From: Favolaschia claudopus
Lineage: Eukaryota > Basidiomycota > Agaricomycetes > Agaricales > Mycenaceae
DNA: 64,000 nucleotides
Direction: 5' to 3'
Assembly (NCBI GenBank): GCA_037176885.1
Contig: JAWWNJ010000122.1
Coordinates: 186,001-250,000, forward strand
Made by a program: the position numbers and the translations under genes. The notes beneath the pieces are model-generated. The model had not been told where the DNA came from. It ran no database searches and worked only from the letters and a program-made list of their open reading frames with translations. Below, one piece after another: positions 33,960 to 47,091 of the stretch. The number at the start of each line of letters is the position of its first letter. The first letter of the stretch is position 1.

Positions 33960-34015
33960 CAGCCCAGGTACCGACGTTTTGATGACCAATCGACCTTCAA
34001 GGTGGGGTTAATCGG
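33960..34015 (-). repeat. 55-bp segment inverted relative to 37640-37700
   Basis: The minus strand here reads NPTLKVDWSSKRR and the plus strand at 37650 reads NPTFKVDLSAKRR. Conservation is seen in both nucleotides and translation. The pair flanks the CGN-rich region. Confidence 0.55.
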
Positions 34016-36579
34016 GTCAGTTAAACTGACCTTCAAGCTCCCAGCAACGGCGTCGAGCTTACGTATCAAGCCTTACCTCCGAGGGCTTATGCTAATTTGG
34101 GACCGTGTCGATGTCGGCGACGGCAGGCGGCGGCGCCTTCGTTGTGGGCGGCTTGTTTGGTCATGTTATCATCAGATCAGAACCTCCGTCGTCGTTCCCT
34201 CCTCACTGCAGTCTCGCTACTCTCTACTCATTGATGCTTGGGCATATGTCGAGGGTCTGAGCTATCCACATGGCGCTTTCTTGGATCTTTGGGAAGGAGA
34301 TAGCGGTGTTTGGAGTGGTAAATTCGGCCGCCGACCGTCGACGTCGGTACGCTTGTCCACCCTTCGCGTTCAATGACGGTGAATCCAATCGACTCAAATA
34401 TTTTACAGCGGGCTTCTGTCTATGTAACAAGCCCACATGTACAGTCTCAAGCCACCACCGTAGCCCCAGCATCTGCTGCCGTCGATTGCCATCGCAACAA
34501 ATTTTGCTCTTCCTTCGCCCTCCCACTTGCCTTGCGGCTATGAGACTATATCAGCAACATCCGGCAACTCTCCACTTCCCTCTAATCGAATCTGTGGCCC
34601 CCCAGTGTACCTCCTCGCATCACACCGCCCGTTCCGCCCCGCCGCCGCTTGTTATATGCCCCTTGCCCCCTTCTCTCCCTGAGAAAATGCAAAGGCAGTT
34701 TCACCACCGGTATAAACGTCGCCCCCATATCCTCCTCAACGTTTACGGTCTCTACCCGCTTCATCAGCTTTCACCGTCGGTCCCACCCCTTCGTCGCCGA
34801 TTTCTGGTATACCGTCCTCCTCGCGCCCTGTAAACCTCCGACGGCAGCATCCCCACCTTCAGTCAGGCCTCGCCCTTTGCCTCCGTCCCATTTTTGGCCC
34901 GCCCCACACTTCCCCAACTCGTACCGTCGTTGCTGACCGCCGCCGTCGTTACCGCGCACCTCGCCTCTCGTGCGCTCTTCAAACATTTGACAATAGAACC
35001 TCCGCCCACAAACACGCTCACTTCTTGTCCTTCACTGTTCCCGTGGCTTCCCAACGCTTCCTCAGCTCACGCCGCCAGTCCCGCACCATGCCGTCTCTTC
35101 GCATATTGCTCCACCCTCCTACACCCTCTACACATTGGACGGGAGCACTATTACCTTTGAGTAAGCTGCTCCCTTGCTCTACCTCGCCTTAACCACCGCT
35201 GCATGCTTGCCTAGCTCGCACCGCCGGATCTGTCTGCCGCCGCCGTTTTACCCATCCCTTCTCTGCCCCCGGCCATTCTCGACACTCTGCTACCACTTTG
35301 TATTACAACAATGCTCTCGTATCCCATGCCCTTAGCCACCGCCACGCGTCCATGTACATCATGGTGTTTGCTGCAGCTGTGCCTCCGTCAGTGTTGCTGT
35401 CGCCGTCTCCGTCCTTGTGTCCAATTAATCTCCCACTCTGCTGTTACCTCGGCAATACTCTGGCTCCAGAACCAGCATCATTGCTGTCGTATCTGCCGCT
35501 AGCGTCTGCTGCCCATCTACCGCCGTCGTTGCTTCTACCGCCGTCGTCGTCATTCTTTCCCCGCCAGTCGCCTTCGGTACTCGGTTGCGACCATGTAAAG
35601 CAACTAGTAATTTCTGTAACACGTTACAATAAGCTAAAATCACTGTGTCTGATTTTCTTTTACAATACATGTGCTTCCGTTTCTTCTGCCGCCGCCGTCG
35701 TCGTTGGTTCACAGCAAGTGAAAAGGTTCAAATTCAATGAATTATCCGGACCGTTGCACGCTATATTGTAGTCTTGATGAGTTAGAGCCTTCCAGCATGC
35801 CACATTGCTCTTCTATGCCCAACGGAAAGTTACTGAGTGTGCTGGAACTTACTAGGCTGAGCGAGTCCCTGGTTCACACTAAGATCTAGAGTGAACTTGA
35901 GGGTATTTTGTGCATCCGAGATAGAAAACCGGAAACTTACCGATATTTTCACATAGAAAGTTTCGGGCGTGCTACAGAAACAGTTTCCGATGATTATTGG
36001 AGGGACTTCCTTGAGGAAAAAAAGCACGGTAAGCAAAATCGGAAGCGGTCAGATTTATTCAGCTCACCATTGGCTGGCCTTAGAGCGGCCTTTTACGTCT
36101 GTGGCGGTCGGCTTGTCGCGCCTGCGGGGATGGTGCGGCGAAACGTCGGGGCCGACATGCCGTCACCGCCCGCCCTGTCGATAAATCAATGGTGCGCGTT
36201 CACAGTGAATATACTAATATTGTTCACTCTCGCCTACATGCCGCCGATGTCTCTGTACGTCTATCTGCTTCTGCACGCACATCCGACGCCCTCGTTGATG
36301 CGTTGTCGGCACTTTCAAATAGAAAGCCATCCTCACCGAACTAGTTCATCCCGTTTGTTGCTTTACAGAATTTGAATCCTTGCTATATTTGTTCTGAGGT
36401 AAACATGACTTGCGTATAACCTCTGGGAATCTCCGCGCGACGGCAGCGACGTCCACCAAAATTACCGCCGTCGACGTCGTCACCATGTCCACCACTATCG
36501 TCGAATCCCAACCATACCAGTCTAGCACCACCTTCGTCGGCGTCCCTCCCAGTGCCGTCGTCGTCACTCCCAACGCTGC

Positions 36580-36672
36580 CGCCGTCGCTTCCACCACCAC
36601 CGCCGTCGCTTCCACCACCACCGCCGTCGCTTCCACCACCGCCGTCGTTGCTTCCACCACCGTCGTCGCTGC
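36580..36672 (+). repeat. Microsatellite-like GCTTCCACCACCACCGCCGT array
   Basis: About four imperfect copies of an 18-24 bp unit built of CCACCAC and CGCCGTCG. Translation in one frame gives repeated AVASTTT. Confidence 0.8.
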
Positions 36673-37819
36673 TTTCAGCCCCATCGTCGCAAACACATCA
36701 TGCCCAGACAGGGTTATTGTTTACCACACCCTCTGCTTCCAGACTTCAAACCCCTGTCAACATTTGGAACACTACTTCCGTCGTTTCCCAAGAGTGACGA
36801 CGGCGGCGGTGCCGACGACGGCAATGGAGAAGACGACGGGTACCGGGCGAACAGAAAACAGTGACGGGGTATAGCACAAGGACCGCTTGAGAGGGGGATG
36901 CCGGAGCTGAAGTGGGGATGCCAGCAACGGCGGCGGCGGCGGCGGGTGGAATAGGTGGGATAGAGGAGGTGGAGGTATACGAAACAGGAATTTTGATAGG
37001 TTGACAGAGGTGAAATGGAAAGCTCTTTTGTAGGATGACGAATGGTTTTCGCTATAATGTCAACGGAGGCGCCAGCGACGGCGACGACGGCCGACGGCGC
37101 AAGATCACCTGGTGCACCATTTCAAGCATACTGTTAAGGCCTTCGAGGACGAAAAATTCGAAGTGGATGAGGTTGGAGGCTTTGGGAGGAGGCGGAAAGT
37201 TCGACGGCGACCGTCGACGGCGGCGCAGAATGTCGCCGCATTGTCGAGGTAACGAAGCGGAAGCGGTACTGCATGCACTTGGAAGGATGGTGGGTGATTG
37301 CAAGCCCGCAGATGAGCCGAATTGAGAGGAATCCAAGGAGAAATGTGGATACGCGAGGCAACGTCGACGTCGGCGCTGTTGACAGAGATCGCGCAGATCA
37401 ATTGGACAAACAAGACCTACAGAATGCGCTGGAAACGGCACGTACCGGCACCCATCGAACTTTGATTAAACACCGAACACCAACACCGTTGGATTGGCCA
37501 ACGGCGACGATACCGACGTCGACGCCCACCCGCCACCAACCCGCCGCAACAACAGCGGTCCCAATTGGGCTAAATGCGTTGAACACGTAAATATTAGGTG
37601 ATTCCGACGCCGGTGCCTTGAGCTTGAGGCAGGGTTTTAGGTACCCTCAGAACCCGACCTTCAAGGTCGATTTGTCAGCAAAACGTAGGTCCCCCAGGTG
37701 GGTGGCGGCGAGTGGGAGGAGGTCGGACGCGGTGAATGAGGGCGAAGGGTCGGACGGCGCTTGGGCGGGGAAACGGCGGTACGTACGCTTGATTTCCTTT
37801 GCCCTTATCATCGTTGTAG

Positions 37820-37971
37820 AGGATCCAGTCGGGATTTTCTGCCAGCTACCGCCTCCCGCGCGAGACAACGATGGGGTGGTGCGGGTCTCGTTGGTGCACT
37901 ACAACACTTTAGAGGAGCTGGACAAGATCATCGGGGTTTTCGAGGAGATTTTTTGCTTGATATTGAAATGA
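37820..37971 (+). pseudogene. C-terminal fragment of a class-V aminotransferase-like protein
   Basis: After a plausible acceptor (GTTGTAG at 37813-37819) the frame reads VVRVSLVHYNTLEELDKIIG and stops at 37969-37971. The R(V/I)S-x-V-HYNT-xEE(L/V)D pattern is the usual C-terminal signature of class-V PLP-dependent aminotransferases (cysteine desulfurase/isopenicillin epimerase-like). No catalytic lysine region or other part was found upstream, so only the last exon appears to be present. Confidence 0.45.
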
Positions 37972-39100
37972 TGTATCTTGCGTGGTGAATCGAAGCTAGT
38001 CTAACCCTTCACCTAGGTGTATATATTCAACGGTTCTGCCTCCCACCGATTGATGTCGTTGCTCAGTGTAAATCAACACTTTGAACAGCCCTACTCTTCT
38101 TCTTATTCTGATTCTCATTCTTGTCTTCAAAAAGCAAGGCGGACTTCAACAACATCGAAACTCGGTAAGCAACCGAATCAGTTTCCCTGATCTGGTGAGT
38201 TGATTTCTTTTTCTTTTCGCTGAGTTGGATTAACATCGACTTTGTATGTAGCTCAAGCTTCGTTCGTTTGTATGTCGTGCTTCTTCGGTGAGCTTTCGTT
38301 GGTTTCGACTCTCATCGAGTTTGAGTTCACCCTTACTATGCGCTTGATCACAGCAGAATCGACTCGAATTGAGATAGCAAATTTACATAGTAGCACACCA
38401 CACCGCCCCTGCACGCGTTCACTACCCAGCTGACGAATCGGACGCACATCGGGGCGAGGGCGGGGGTGGCTTGGGGGAGGGGTGGTAATGCGGGAATTTT
38501 GACACGAGGCTGTAGGGTAGATGGAGGGGAAGTGCGGCGGGGCGGCAGCGTCGACGTCGGCTGCCCTCAAGAAATCAGAACAAGTTGGAAGTTGAATAAC
38601 AAGAATATTCGATGAATTTACCTCTTGAAGCCGGTTTCTAAGTCATCAGCAGATGGAGTTTTGAGTCCGAATGCCACATAGGGAGCTGTGTCACATTAGG
38701 GCGGCTCACCATCACTTCCATCAACCGCTCGGTCGAGTTTCCCAATCCGGATAGCATGATTCTCCTGCGTAATAATTTTTTTGAGTATATGGATGGTCAG
38801 CGGGGCATGCTATGACCTATATACAAGCTCTGGGAGGTTAAAAGTGGTTGTTTCGTAAAGGTAGGACAAGACCAGTTTGGCGGGGGACAGATCTCTTATG
38901 TCGGCGACGGTTTTACTATGTCCGAGGACAGTAAGCCATTTTGCGTCACCTTTGGCATCAGTGTCATTGAATCGGGAACTCGTCTTTCAATACCTCGTAA
39001 ATCATCTAGACACAAGTGAAAGAAATAAAGATAGGAACAAAATGGAGGATTTGGTCGAAGGGTTTTGCTAAATTCGCAGTACAAGGTATGGAACGGAGGG
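37972..39100. other. Intergenic; TATA-like site and weak frames
   Basis: A 28-bp phrase, AGTCTAACCCTTCACCTAG plus TGTATATA, at 37997 repeats a phrase at 33357. No convincing coding region. A short minus-strand ATG frame ending near 38640 has no motif. Confidence 0.3.
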
Positions 39101-39161
39101 GTTTTACTGAAGTCCGCCGAAAAATGTGATGTTCGTCGAGGGTGGATGGGGTGTACCTTAC

Positions 39162-39395
39162 TCAACCAGAGATTGCCTCGTACAAGCCTCGCATTTCAAC
39201 CTGCTCACGGATCAGCGGTGCCATGGCATTGAATATAGCCCATCCAGACAACGCTTCTATCGTTGGAGAGCCCAAATGGATATAAACTTCGAATGCAAGT
39301 GCTGCAAACTCGTCAGGCACCCAACGGAAGGCTTCCTCCCGAGGAGTTTCGATTAGCGCTTGAAGCTCATCAATAAACACGAAGAGAAAAGGCAA
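39162..39395 (-). pseudogene. Unrecognised coding remnant
   Basis: A frame of about 77 residues with natural-looking composition (FVFIDELQALIETP, then WVPDEFAALAFEVYIHLG), extending further upstream in frame. The family was not recognised, and no start or splice structure could be set. It is probably a fragment of a fungal gene. Confidence 0.35.
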
Positions 39396-39599
39396 ATCAA
39401 AGAAGTCATGTGATCGCGTTGCTCCATCTCCCCACGAGCCCGACCCTTGGTGGCCAGACGACGAAGACGACGGCGGGTAGGCGAACGCCCGCAGGATGAT
39501 GCCCCCAGGACAGAAGCGTCCCCGCTATTCATCGGGAAGGCCGCGGTTGATTTTGATTTTCGATTTCTGTCATAGGAATTAAACATTGATGAAGTATAC

Positions 39600-41128
39600 T
39601 CTTTCTCAACTATGCTTATATTGGATTGAATTCAAAGGGACTAAATTCTGCGCAGGTACATTTCCTAATCTACTTCAAAGAATATATTACCTTTGACATG
39701 TCTCAAGTTCAATTTGTGCGTCAGCACAGAGTGAAGGCGGCCGACAACCTCAGTTTTGTACTTCCAAGACCCTCCGAGTCCGCTAGTGGTTCTACTTACA
39801 GCTTACCAGAACCCTGTTGAATATGCTTCTATCTCGCCCACAGATGTCTTTGCCCAACGAATCTATTTCCCCGCAACTCTGCTCCTATGAAACTTCTGTT
39901 TTTTCAAGTCTTTGCCTTCTCATATTTCCGTTGACTAAACTATCTCATATTGAACGCTGAAGTCGTCTTGTTTGCATTTCTTCCTCTCTTTTGCTCCTTG
40001 TGCTCCTGACTTTTTTTCTACACCGCTGGGTGACTCTGTAAGCAGTTAGAATATTTCGTCATTTGATCATTTGAACTATGCAAATGTGGTGAGCATTTAT
40101 GGGGAAGCTTGCTTCCCCATTCATCGGTATAGGGCTCCGGAATGCAGATGCTTACAAATCTCCGTCCAGGTGGTTTGTAAGCACTGTCCTGGAGTCCTGG
40201 CCTGAGGCCTCGGACTTCGGGGAGCCGTCACTGTCACTGTCATGTGACTTCGGACTGCGCGCCGAATGTTTCCGAGTGCCACTCATCTTGGCAATTGAAC
40301 AAGCTTTTGTATTTTCACCTCCGAAAAAGTGAAACAAACCCTAATGATAGCTGATGCCATCATCAAATTCCCTAGGGTTAAGGTCACGTGCGTCCCGGAC
40401 TTTGGCGCCCCAACGTTCGGCGGATCACCCAGGTAGGTCAGAGCAGACTCGGCTACAACTTTTTCTGGGTTTCTGCATCACTACTCACTGCATTCAGAGC
40501 CTTTCTAGCCAACAGGCGCATAGCCGAAAGTAGCCGAGGAGGTAAGGCTAGCCGACGTAGCCAACCGCTGGCTAACTTAGTAACCTAGTTAGCCGCACCA
40601 AGCCGTACCAAGCCAGTGTCTTGGATATACTTACCACTATCCAGTGAGTATAAGCTTTAGCTGTCAAAATTAATAATCCGGAAAAAACAGGGCCGCTGAG
40701 TCACTCCAACCAGATTCATCAGGAGCAGAAGAGTTTTGAAGGTGAATATGAGGGCGATTACTGAGGCGGTTCTGAGGTTCATTAACTGAATAAGTTAATT
40801 ACCCAAATCGGGCGAAAACTGCTCGAGCCAGTAATGTTGCCCGAATGAATTTAGCAAGATTAGCTACATGAATTGGACGTATTCAACTCAGGATATTGAA
40901 TTCCCATTCGCACTGAAGCAAGCTTACCCTCCTATGTGGACCATTGTCCACATACATCATATTTTTAATCAACTGCTTGGTATTGGATTGATTATGCCTT
41001 TCCGTTGATTATACTTGAGATTATATTGCGGATGTCAAAGTATTCTTATGTATGTGTTCACTTGACATTGATTCAGACTTTACACAGGTTTACTGTCTCG
41101 GACTCGTATTTTCTAGGCTGCTGGTGGA
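39600..41128. other. Intergenic, AGCC-rich segment at 40490-40615
   Basis: No gene supported. The TAGCC/GGCTA-rich block at 40490-40615 resembles the subterminal sequence of the hAT-like element at 7522-10810 and may be a solo element end. Confidence 0.35.
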
Positions 41129-41552
41129 TAGTGTTTCTCCGGCTTTGGCCTCAGGCCAAAAAGCCCCGGCTTTTTGGCTTTGGTACCAAGGCCAAAGCCA
41201 AGCCAAACTTTTGGCTTTTGACGGCTTTTGGCCCGGCTCGACGATCTCGCAAGCCAAAGCCGGGCCAAAAAGTCACGGCTTTGTGGACCCCGGCTAAGTG
41301 TGCTGGGCATTCTGAAGGTCAGATAAGTTTCTACACGATATTGATACCATATTTAGAGCGACTTATGCTTTTTTTCAACCCACAGAAAGCAGTCGGAAGC
41401 GGCAGCCGAAGGCCATGGCTTAAGCCAAAGCCAGGCCGGGCCAAGCCAAAGCCGTGGGGTTTGGCCCGGCCTTGGGTTTGAAGAAGCCAAAGCCACCTCA
41501 AAGCGGGCCAAAGCCATGGCTTTCAGGCCAAGCCAAGGCCGGAAAAACACTA
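41129..41552. mobile_element. hAT-type MITE with perfect 8-bp TSD
   Basis: CTGGTGGA flanks the element exactly on both sides (41121-41128 and 41553-41560). The ends are TAGTGTTTCTCCGGCTTTGG and CCAAGGCCGGAAAAACACTA. The subterminal regions are dense in GGCCAAAGCC/GGCTTTGGCC words, and the 424-bp body lacks coding sequence. The TAGTGTT ends match those of the larger decayed hAT-like element at 7522. Confidence 0.9.
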
Positions 41553-41560
41553 CTGGTGGA

Positions 41561-42081
41561 CTTCGTTTCAAGTAAGACTCTTTCCGTTCAAAGTTGAGAA
41601 GCAATACTGATTAATGCAACTCGGAATGATAGGTAGATCCCTACAAACGACACATGCTATGTGATGCAGGCTTTAACTTGTTGAGAGCATATGATAGGGT
41701 AGCTAAGGGCCATTGATACTGATAGATATGCATGGCTCTGCCAAGGCTACTAGCAAAATTATAAATGTGTCAAGCCTCCTAGGGAGCGTGAGCTCAGTAT
41801 CCGCACACTTCAGTTGACACTCTCAACGGAAGTAGACCAAAGAGTCAGAAAATTGGTGTGACGTTGACCAACCTGGGAATAAATCAAATACTAAGGTAAA
41901 GGGAGGGAGAGGACATAGGAAAGAACCTACAGCCAGCAAAGGCGGATACATGATCAACAAACAACTTCTCAATGTTGTTCAGAAAGCGATCATGATGCCA
42001 TCAAGCGGATCAAGAGAGTTGCAGCTGCCGAGTGGCGGCATGATGACTGATTGATCCAACGCTGCTCAAACTACGTGGAAG
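41561..42081. other. No feature seen
   Basis: No open frame or repeat of note. The last 90 bp are weakly similar to 46735-46850, so the direct repeat described next may begin earlier than its stated start. Confidence 0.35.
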
Positions 42082-42349
42082 GATGATTCAAACCTCTGGC
42101 TATATCTGACCTCACAGCAGTCTAATTGAGAATCAAGTAAATCTTCATATGATTGATGCCAAACATCATTCAAGTTCAACTTCAACTACAAGTTCAACTT
42201 CCGCTTCAATTGCCAGTTTTGGAAAACTTCGGGTGGGAAGTTGAACTGGGGTCAAAACTTCGAACCAAGGGGTAAACCACCCCGAAAACTACGATCTCAG
42301 CTTCCTTTTTTGTTGAAACTAGAATATTTACTGAAAAATGAATTTATAT
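42082..42349 (+). repeat. Direct repeat A (LTR-like) next to the inner end of the right arm
   Basis: Diverged copy of 46852-47091 in the same orientation, 4.77 kb away. Both contain many AAGTTCAACTT words and end ACTGAAAAATGAATTTATAT. A second 20-bp copy of that ending (42350-42370) follows. The pair could be terminal direct repeats of an element of about 5 kb. Confidence 0.7.
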
Positions 42350-45300
42350 TACTGAAAGATGAATTTATATGGTACAGTCACTCTTTCACAGCGCGCCTAG
42401 CTGGAAGTTGAGCGGTTTGGAGAGGACGAAGATCACAAATGGCACTTGTTACACGAGGTTTGGCAGTGGTCGAAGTTTTGGGGCTTGAACTTCAAGTTCA
42501 ACTTCGTTGGCAGATTTGATGGGCCCAGCCACTATCATGCATCAATGATCATCAGTTTATGTGATGGCGGATCACACGCCCCGAATCGGTTTCCCCATCA
42601 ATCTAACCCCTCTTCTCAAAGTATTATCTCTTCTAAAAAGTCTTTCTGTCCCAATGATCTGCCATTTCGAAGATCGTCATAATTCAAACTCTTCAGGACT
42701 CAACATTGACTCAACACTGACTCAACACCCTCGATTAGGAGCGCTCGAAGTCTCAAACTGACTTGTGTCTGGGACTTTACAGAAAAAGGTTAATTCAAAT
42801 CTCGGAGGATCAGCCTTCTGTGAGTTCTTCATTCAACTCCATCACAGTTGGGATACATGCCGATGCTGAGCTAGGGTTGCTACGAGTTGCTCACATTATG
42901 AATTGTATTACTGGGCCGTTTCCATTCACATTGAATTTCTCAAGAAGCTTTAAAGCTTTGGGAGCTCTGCTGTTGATGTTGTCAGTCACTACTTATTCGG
43001 TTGTGAACTTGTAATCACACAGTGCTTGAGTTTACAGAATTGGCAGCCTTTTCTTCGACTCGGAGGTTAGACACATTTTGTTCTAATCAATTTTCTTCTT
43101 TGTTGATTCAATGAACCGGTCTCTTGACGTCTCGGTGCGCGGATTTTATCCCTTTTCTTGCGCTTGCTGCCTTAATTTAATCTACATTGCAGCCGAGTAA
43201 ATTACTGTGGAACAAAGTCTTGTCAATAGACTATTCATTTCATCAGGTTTTTGATTTTTCGGAATCAAATCTACTAGTTTTTGAATCCGGGATTTCAAAC
43301 TTCAATACCATTTGGGACCCACCTCCAATGTCTTGACTATCAACGGACTAGACTCGAATTCCAGGAAAGTTCTGAGAGCTTCAACTTACTGACTGTTGAT
43401 ATTGAAAGTTCTTCACATCAACAGATTTTCATGCATTATTTTTGAATCGGCGTTGAGCGATTCAAAATTTCCGCCCACTCAAACTTGAGGACCAAGATTA
43501 TATCCATTTTTTTTTACGCTTCAACAAGTCCATCTCTTCCAAGTCTATCGCTTTCTGTCTCCGCCTATTGACTAAAAAACTCATGCTGACTGAATTTTTT
43601 GGAGGTTGTGTTGAGCTGTCGGGATTCAAATCATGGCTGAGGTGGGCAATACAGTTTCCCGCTGACCCTGAATCAATCTGACTCGGAGATACCAATAAGT
43701 ACTAGGCAAGGATGTTCTAAGCTTCGAGTTTTGCCACTTACCTAGTAATACCTACCCAGTAACCCATCCAGCGCTGTTAATGTTCAACTGACTGTGTTCG
43801 GGAAATCCGAGCAGATCGAAATTCGCATGTACATGTCCTTCCGCACTCATCTCCCCTTCTTCGGATCGGAGTTCCTCCCCTACTACGACAAAGTTATGTC
43901 AGGTGAACGACTGAATTATTAACTTTACCACTGGTTAACAATTCTGAAAGCAACCTATGCCGAGTCGAAGCACGCATCCACACATACAGTATGTATATTA
44001 TCGATCAACACAAAGGTAATTTGAACTTATTATCACCGACTGAACGGGCATCTGAATTCGATCTGAATACGCGTCGTAGACTCGTAGTTCCCAACGCCTC
44101 AATTTAGGCAACGGCCTTCAACCTTGTCAGAGACGGAGTGTCAATGGGTTTTCATTCAAACACAGATAAGTCTGTATGGTTCCTTCCCTTCTTCAAATTA
44201 ATCTCACTAACCTCGCAGTTCAATAAGATGTTCACCTGTGATTCAATTTCGCTACTCATCTGTGGTGCCCTCTACAATCAACCATCAGGGGTCTTCAGGT
44301 TAGAGTTTCTGTATTCATAAGTCTTGCTTCATCAATTCTCAATATTGATTCGGGTATGAAGCTGCTCTGCCATTTCACCGGTTGATTTGGGCAACCCAAT
44401 TGTGAACCAAGCCAATATCTCTCAATACACCAGTCACCGTGATGGCAGAATGTTGCTTTTTCCGGTCAAGTTTTCCACTTGAATCAAGTCAGGACCCACT
44501 TTGTCCTACTGAAAGACACTCAACTACTGGCAGGTGAGAATAAACCTCTAGTCCTAATTTGTGTACTTCGTGAAACACAATTCTAGATCTATCTGATTCA
44601 AGCAGATGTTATGGTATGTGGATTCCTGAATTCAGACCACAAAAGCCGACTTATAATTATACCAATTTTTATGGTGTTCATCTCTCAAGGCCCAGTCCCT
44701 TTCAACACAACCGAGGTATTAGAAAGTCAAATGTGTCGAGAGACTGATGTGTGGGCGCTTGCCCTGTCTCAAAGTGAACAAACAGTGTCATCTCTTCAAA
44801 GTTGCAACGGTGGTTAGCTCACAACATTAGCTTTTCTCCAAAGCGATGAAAATTTTCAGAAGCTTGGATGCTAGCCTCGCATTCAAAGTGAATGGGACTC
44901 AGGAGAATTATGACGAGGAGTCTGTACGAAGCGACACGGGAAGCAACAGCTTCGATCAGGTTGACATCTGGGGGGGAAATATTACATGGTATTTACATTT
45001 GATACAGATAATGGTAAAGGATGATAAGAAAAAAATGAAGCTTATACAGTACATCAGGTGTTAGGAAGAAGTCTCTTTATCTGCTTATATTTACGTTTTG
45101 ATCAGTAAATATGTCACGTCACGGTAAATCGCCGAGCCGGCATCAAAATCGCATCAGCTGTCAATATATTTCCTGTTTAGGAACCAAAGTGCAACCTCGC
45201 GCGGTCCTTCATCCTGAGTGCTCTAATTGGAAGCTAATCTCAGTTGATGAGTTTCTATAGTCAATATCTACCTTCTTGGACAGAAATACATGTTTTAAGG

Positions 45301-46851
45301 GGGTGTTTGGGTGAGAAACAAGGCAACATGCATACCGGGTTCAGTGCTGAGCTCCAGGAGCAATAAAGCTGTATTTCTGAGGCCAGAGACTCATTATGTA
45401 GTCCATACTAACAGAACTACTAGTGGGAAAGGGATGTACATTGATTTAATGGCTCTTGGGATAGACAGATAGACTCAGTTGGAATCAGTGGCTTCTTTAC
45501 TACTTGTGCATGCTTTTCAGGACGTAGGACTCGTGTATATTCACTCAAAAATGTTGTATACCTCCTAACCACGCAATTGAGAGGTCCAGAGAGTCTTCTA
45601 AACTACCTGTTGAAGCTGAGGAAGCAGCACATTCCAATCCATGAGGTTTTCACGAAAAAAGCAATTATTTCAGGTTGGAATCGGGTTCCCATGCTCAGAA
45701 AATGACCCAGAACTCTCATATACATGTATTTAGCTAGACCCTGGATGTTGATACGGTTCTGCGCACGCGCAAGTCCGATATTGCACCTAAGTGTTGTTTT
45801 GATGGGGTGATGTAAGTTGGCTGATTTGGGTGCCATACACGTCGATAAGACGCGTTTTTTAGAGCTTAGAATATATTGTCATATGCATGTTACTATAAAA
45901 CACGCTCAAAACGCGTCGGAACGCTGGCCAAAACGCCCACTGGCGCAGTAAGTTGAGAAAGTAAATTTTGATCGCACCGCTAAGCGGCGTGATGGATTTA
46001 CGGCCATATACCGCGTATGGGAAGCCCTGGACCTTTAGCCGAGGGCCGATTTACAAACTTTACGATCTTTACCGTAAATTTACCGCGCGTAAGTACTTAC
46101 GCTACTTACGCTCCCCAGATTCACTTACGCAGCAAAATAAATTCGATGTGCTTTATTCCGGCGCTCTCTGCTCTAGTGAGTCTTTGGGGAGAATCTACTA
46201 GACTTACCTGAAGATACTACGTCTTCAGAATGTTCAAAGAGGCTGCATATTCGGCGTAAAATCGCGTCGAAGCCAAGTTGAACATCCCAAAAAGGAAATC
46301 AAAGGGTTCTCTTCACCATTTCTCCGCCATATGTACTCAGAACACTTTCTCCGCCTCTGATAGACTCAAGAATGAATTCAGGAGCTTGAACACGTTATTC
46401 AGCAGACATGCAGCCCTAAATTCGGCCGAAAACTCAAAACTGAGCCTAACAGCTGAAAATATACAAATTTCACAGTAGATTCTCCTAATTTCGGCCTGTA
46501 TTGATTCCCTGGAGCTTTCAACCTAAGATTCATATACATGTACACGTTATATTGAGTTATCAAAGCCATTGGAACCGCAATTATAGCGAGGCCAACGCGC
46601 CGCTGCCGACGAAAGTGAGTTTCCCGATTGGGAACGATCACCGAGCGATCAGGTCACGCGACGGCATCTCGGCACTACCCTGATGCGTGACGCCGAGCGT
46701 AAATATTTTGGAATAAGTCGAAGCAACTGAGAACAATGCCGAGAAAAGGATCAATGTGCTAGGCGCGCATCAACAAGATCAGGATGTTGTAGTTGCCGGT
46801 CTTAGCCGAATGATGAGTTCCAGTTTGGGGCTCTGTCAATAGATCATTCAA

Positions 46852-47091
46852 ACTTCTGGTACATAAAAACTCACCAGGATCTAAATGAGAATCAGTAAGA
46901 CTACATTTTGCTGATGCCGAACTTCATCCAAGTTCAACTTTGACTACAAGTTCAACTTCAGATTCAAAACTTCCGGTCGCAAGTTGAACGTTGAACTTCA
47001 TTCAAAACTTCGGAGGAACTATCCCCAAAACTACATTCTCAAGTTCCTTTGGGGTTGAAACTAGAATACTTACTGAAAAATGAATTTATAT
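46852..47091 (+). repeat. Direct repeat B (LTR-like) within the right arm
   Basis: Partner of 42082-42349 and mirror of 2705-2944 in the left arm. Rich in AAGTTCAACTT and AAAACTTCGG words. Confidence 0.7.

Larger units (their letters stand above)
33451..37600. other. CGN-rich low-complexity region without assignable genes
   Basis: The sequence is dense in CCGCCGTCG, CACCACC and CTTCC words on both strands (for example 36580-36670). This produces many long but compositionally biased open frames (up to 187 codons) in most reading frames. I regard these as by-products of composition. It resembles decayed exonic or microsatellite-expanded sequence. Confidence 0.45.

Noticed and set aside
33446..35771. 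Many long open frames (up to 187 codons) on both strands
   Set aside because: They result from CCG/CGT/CTT-rich low-complexity sequence with few stops; they overlap in several frames and show no domain or splice structure.
36410..36874. 154-codon Thr/Ala/Val-rich frame resembling a cell-wall protein
   Set aside because: The Thr/Val/Ala pattern is the translation of a microsatellite; no signal peptide or GPI-type C-terminus is seen.
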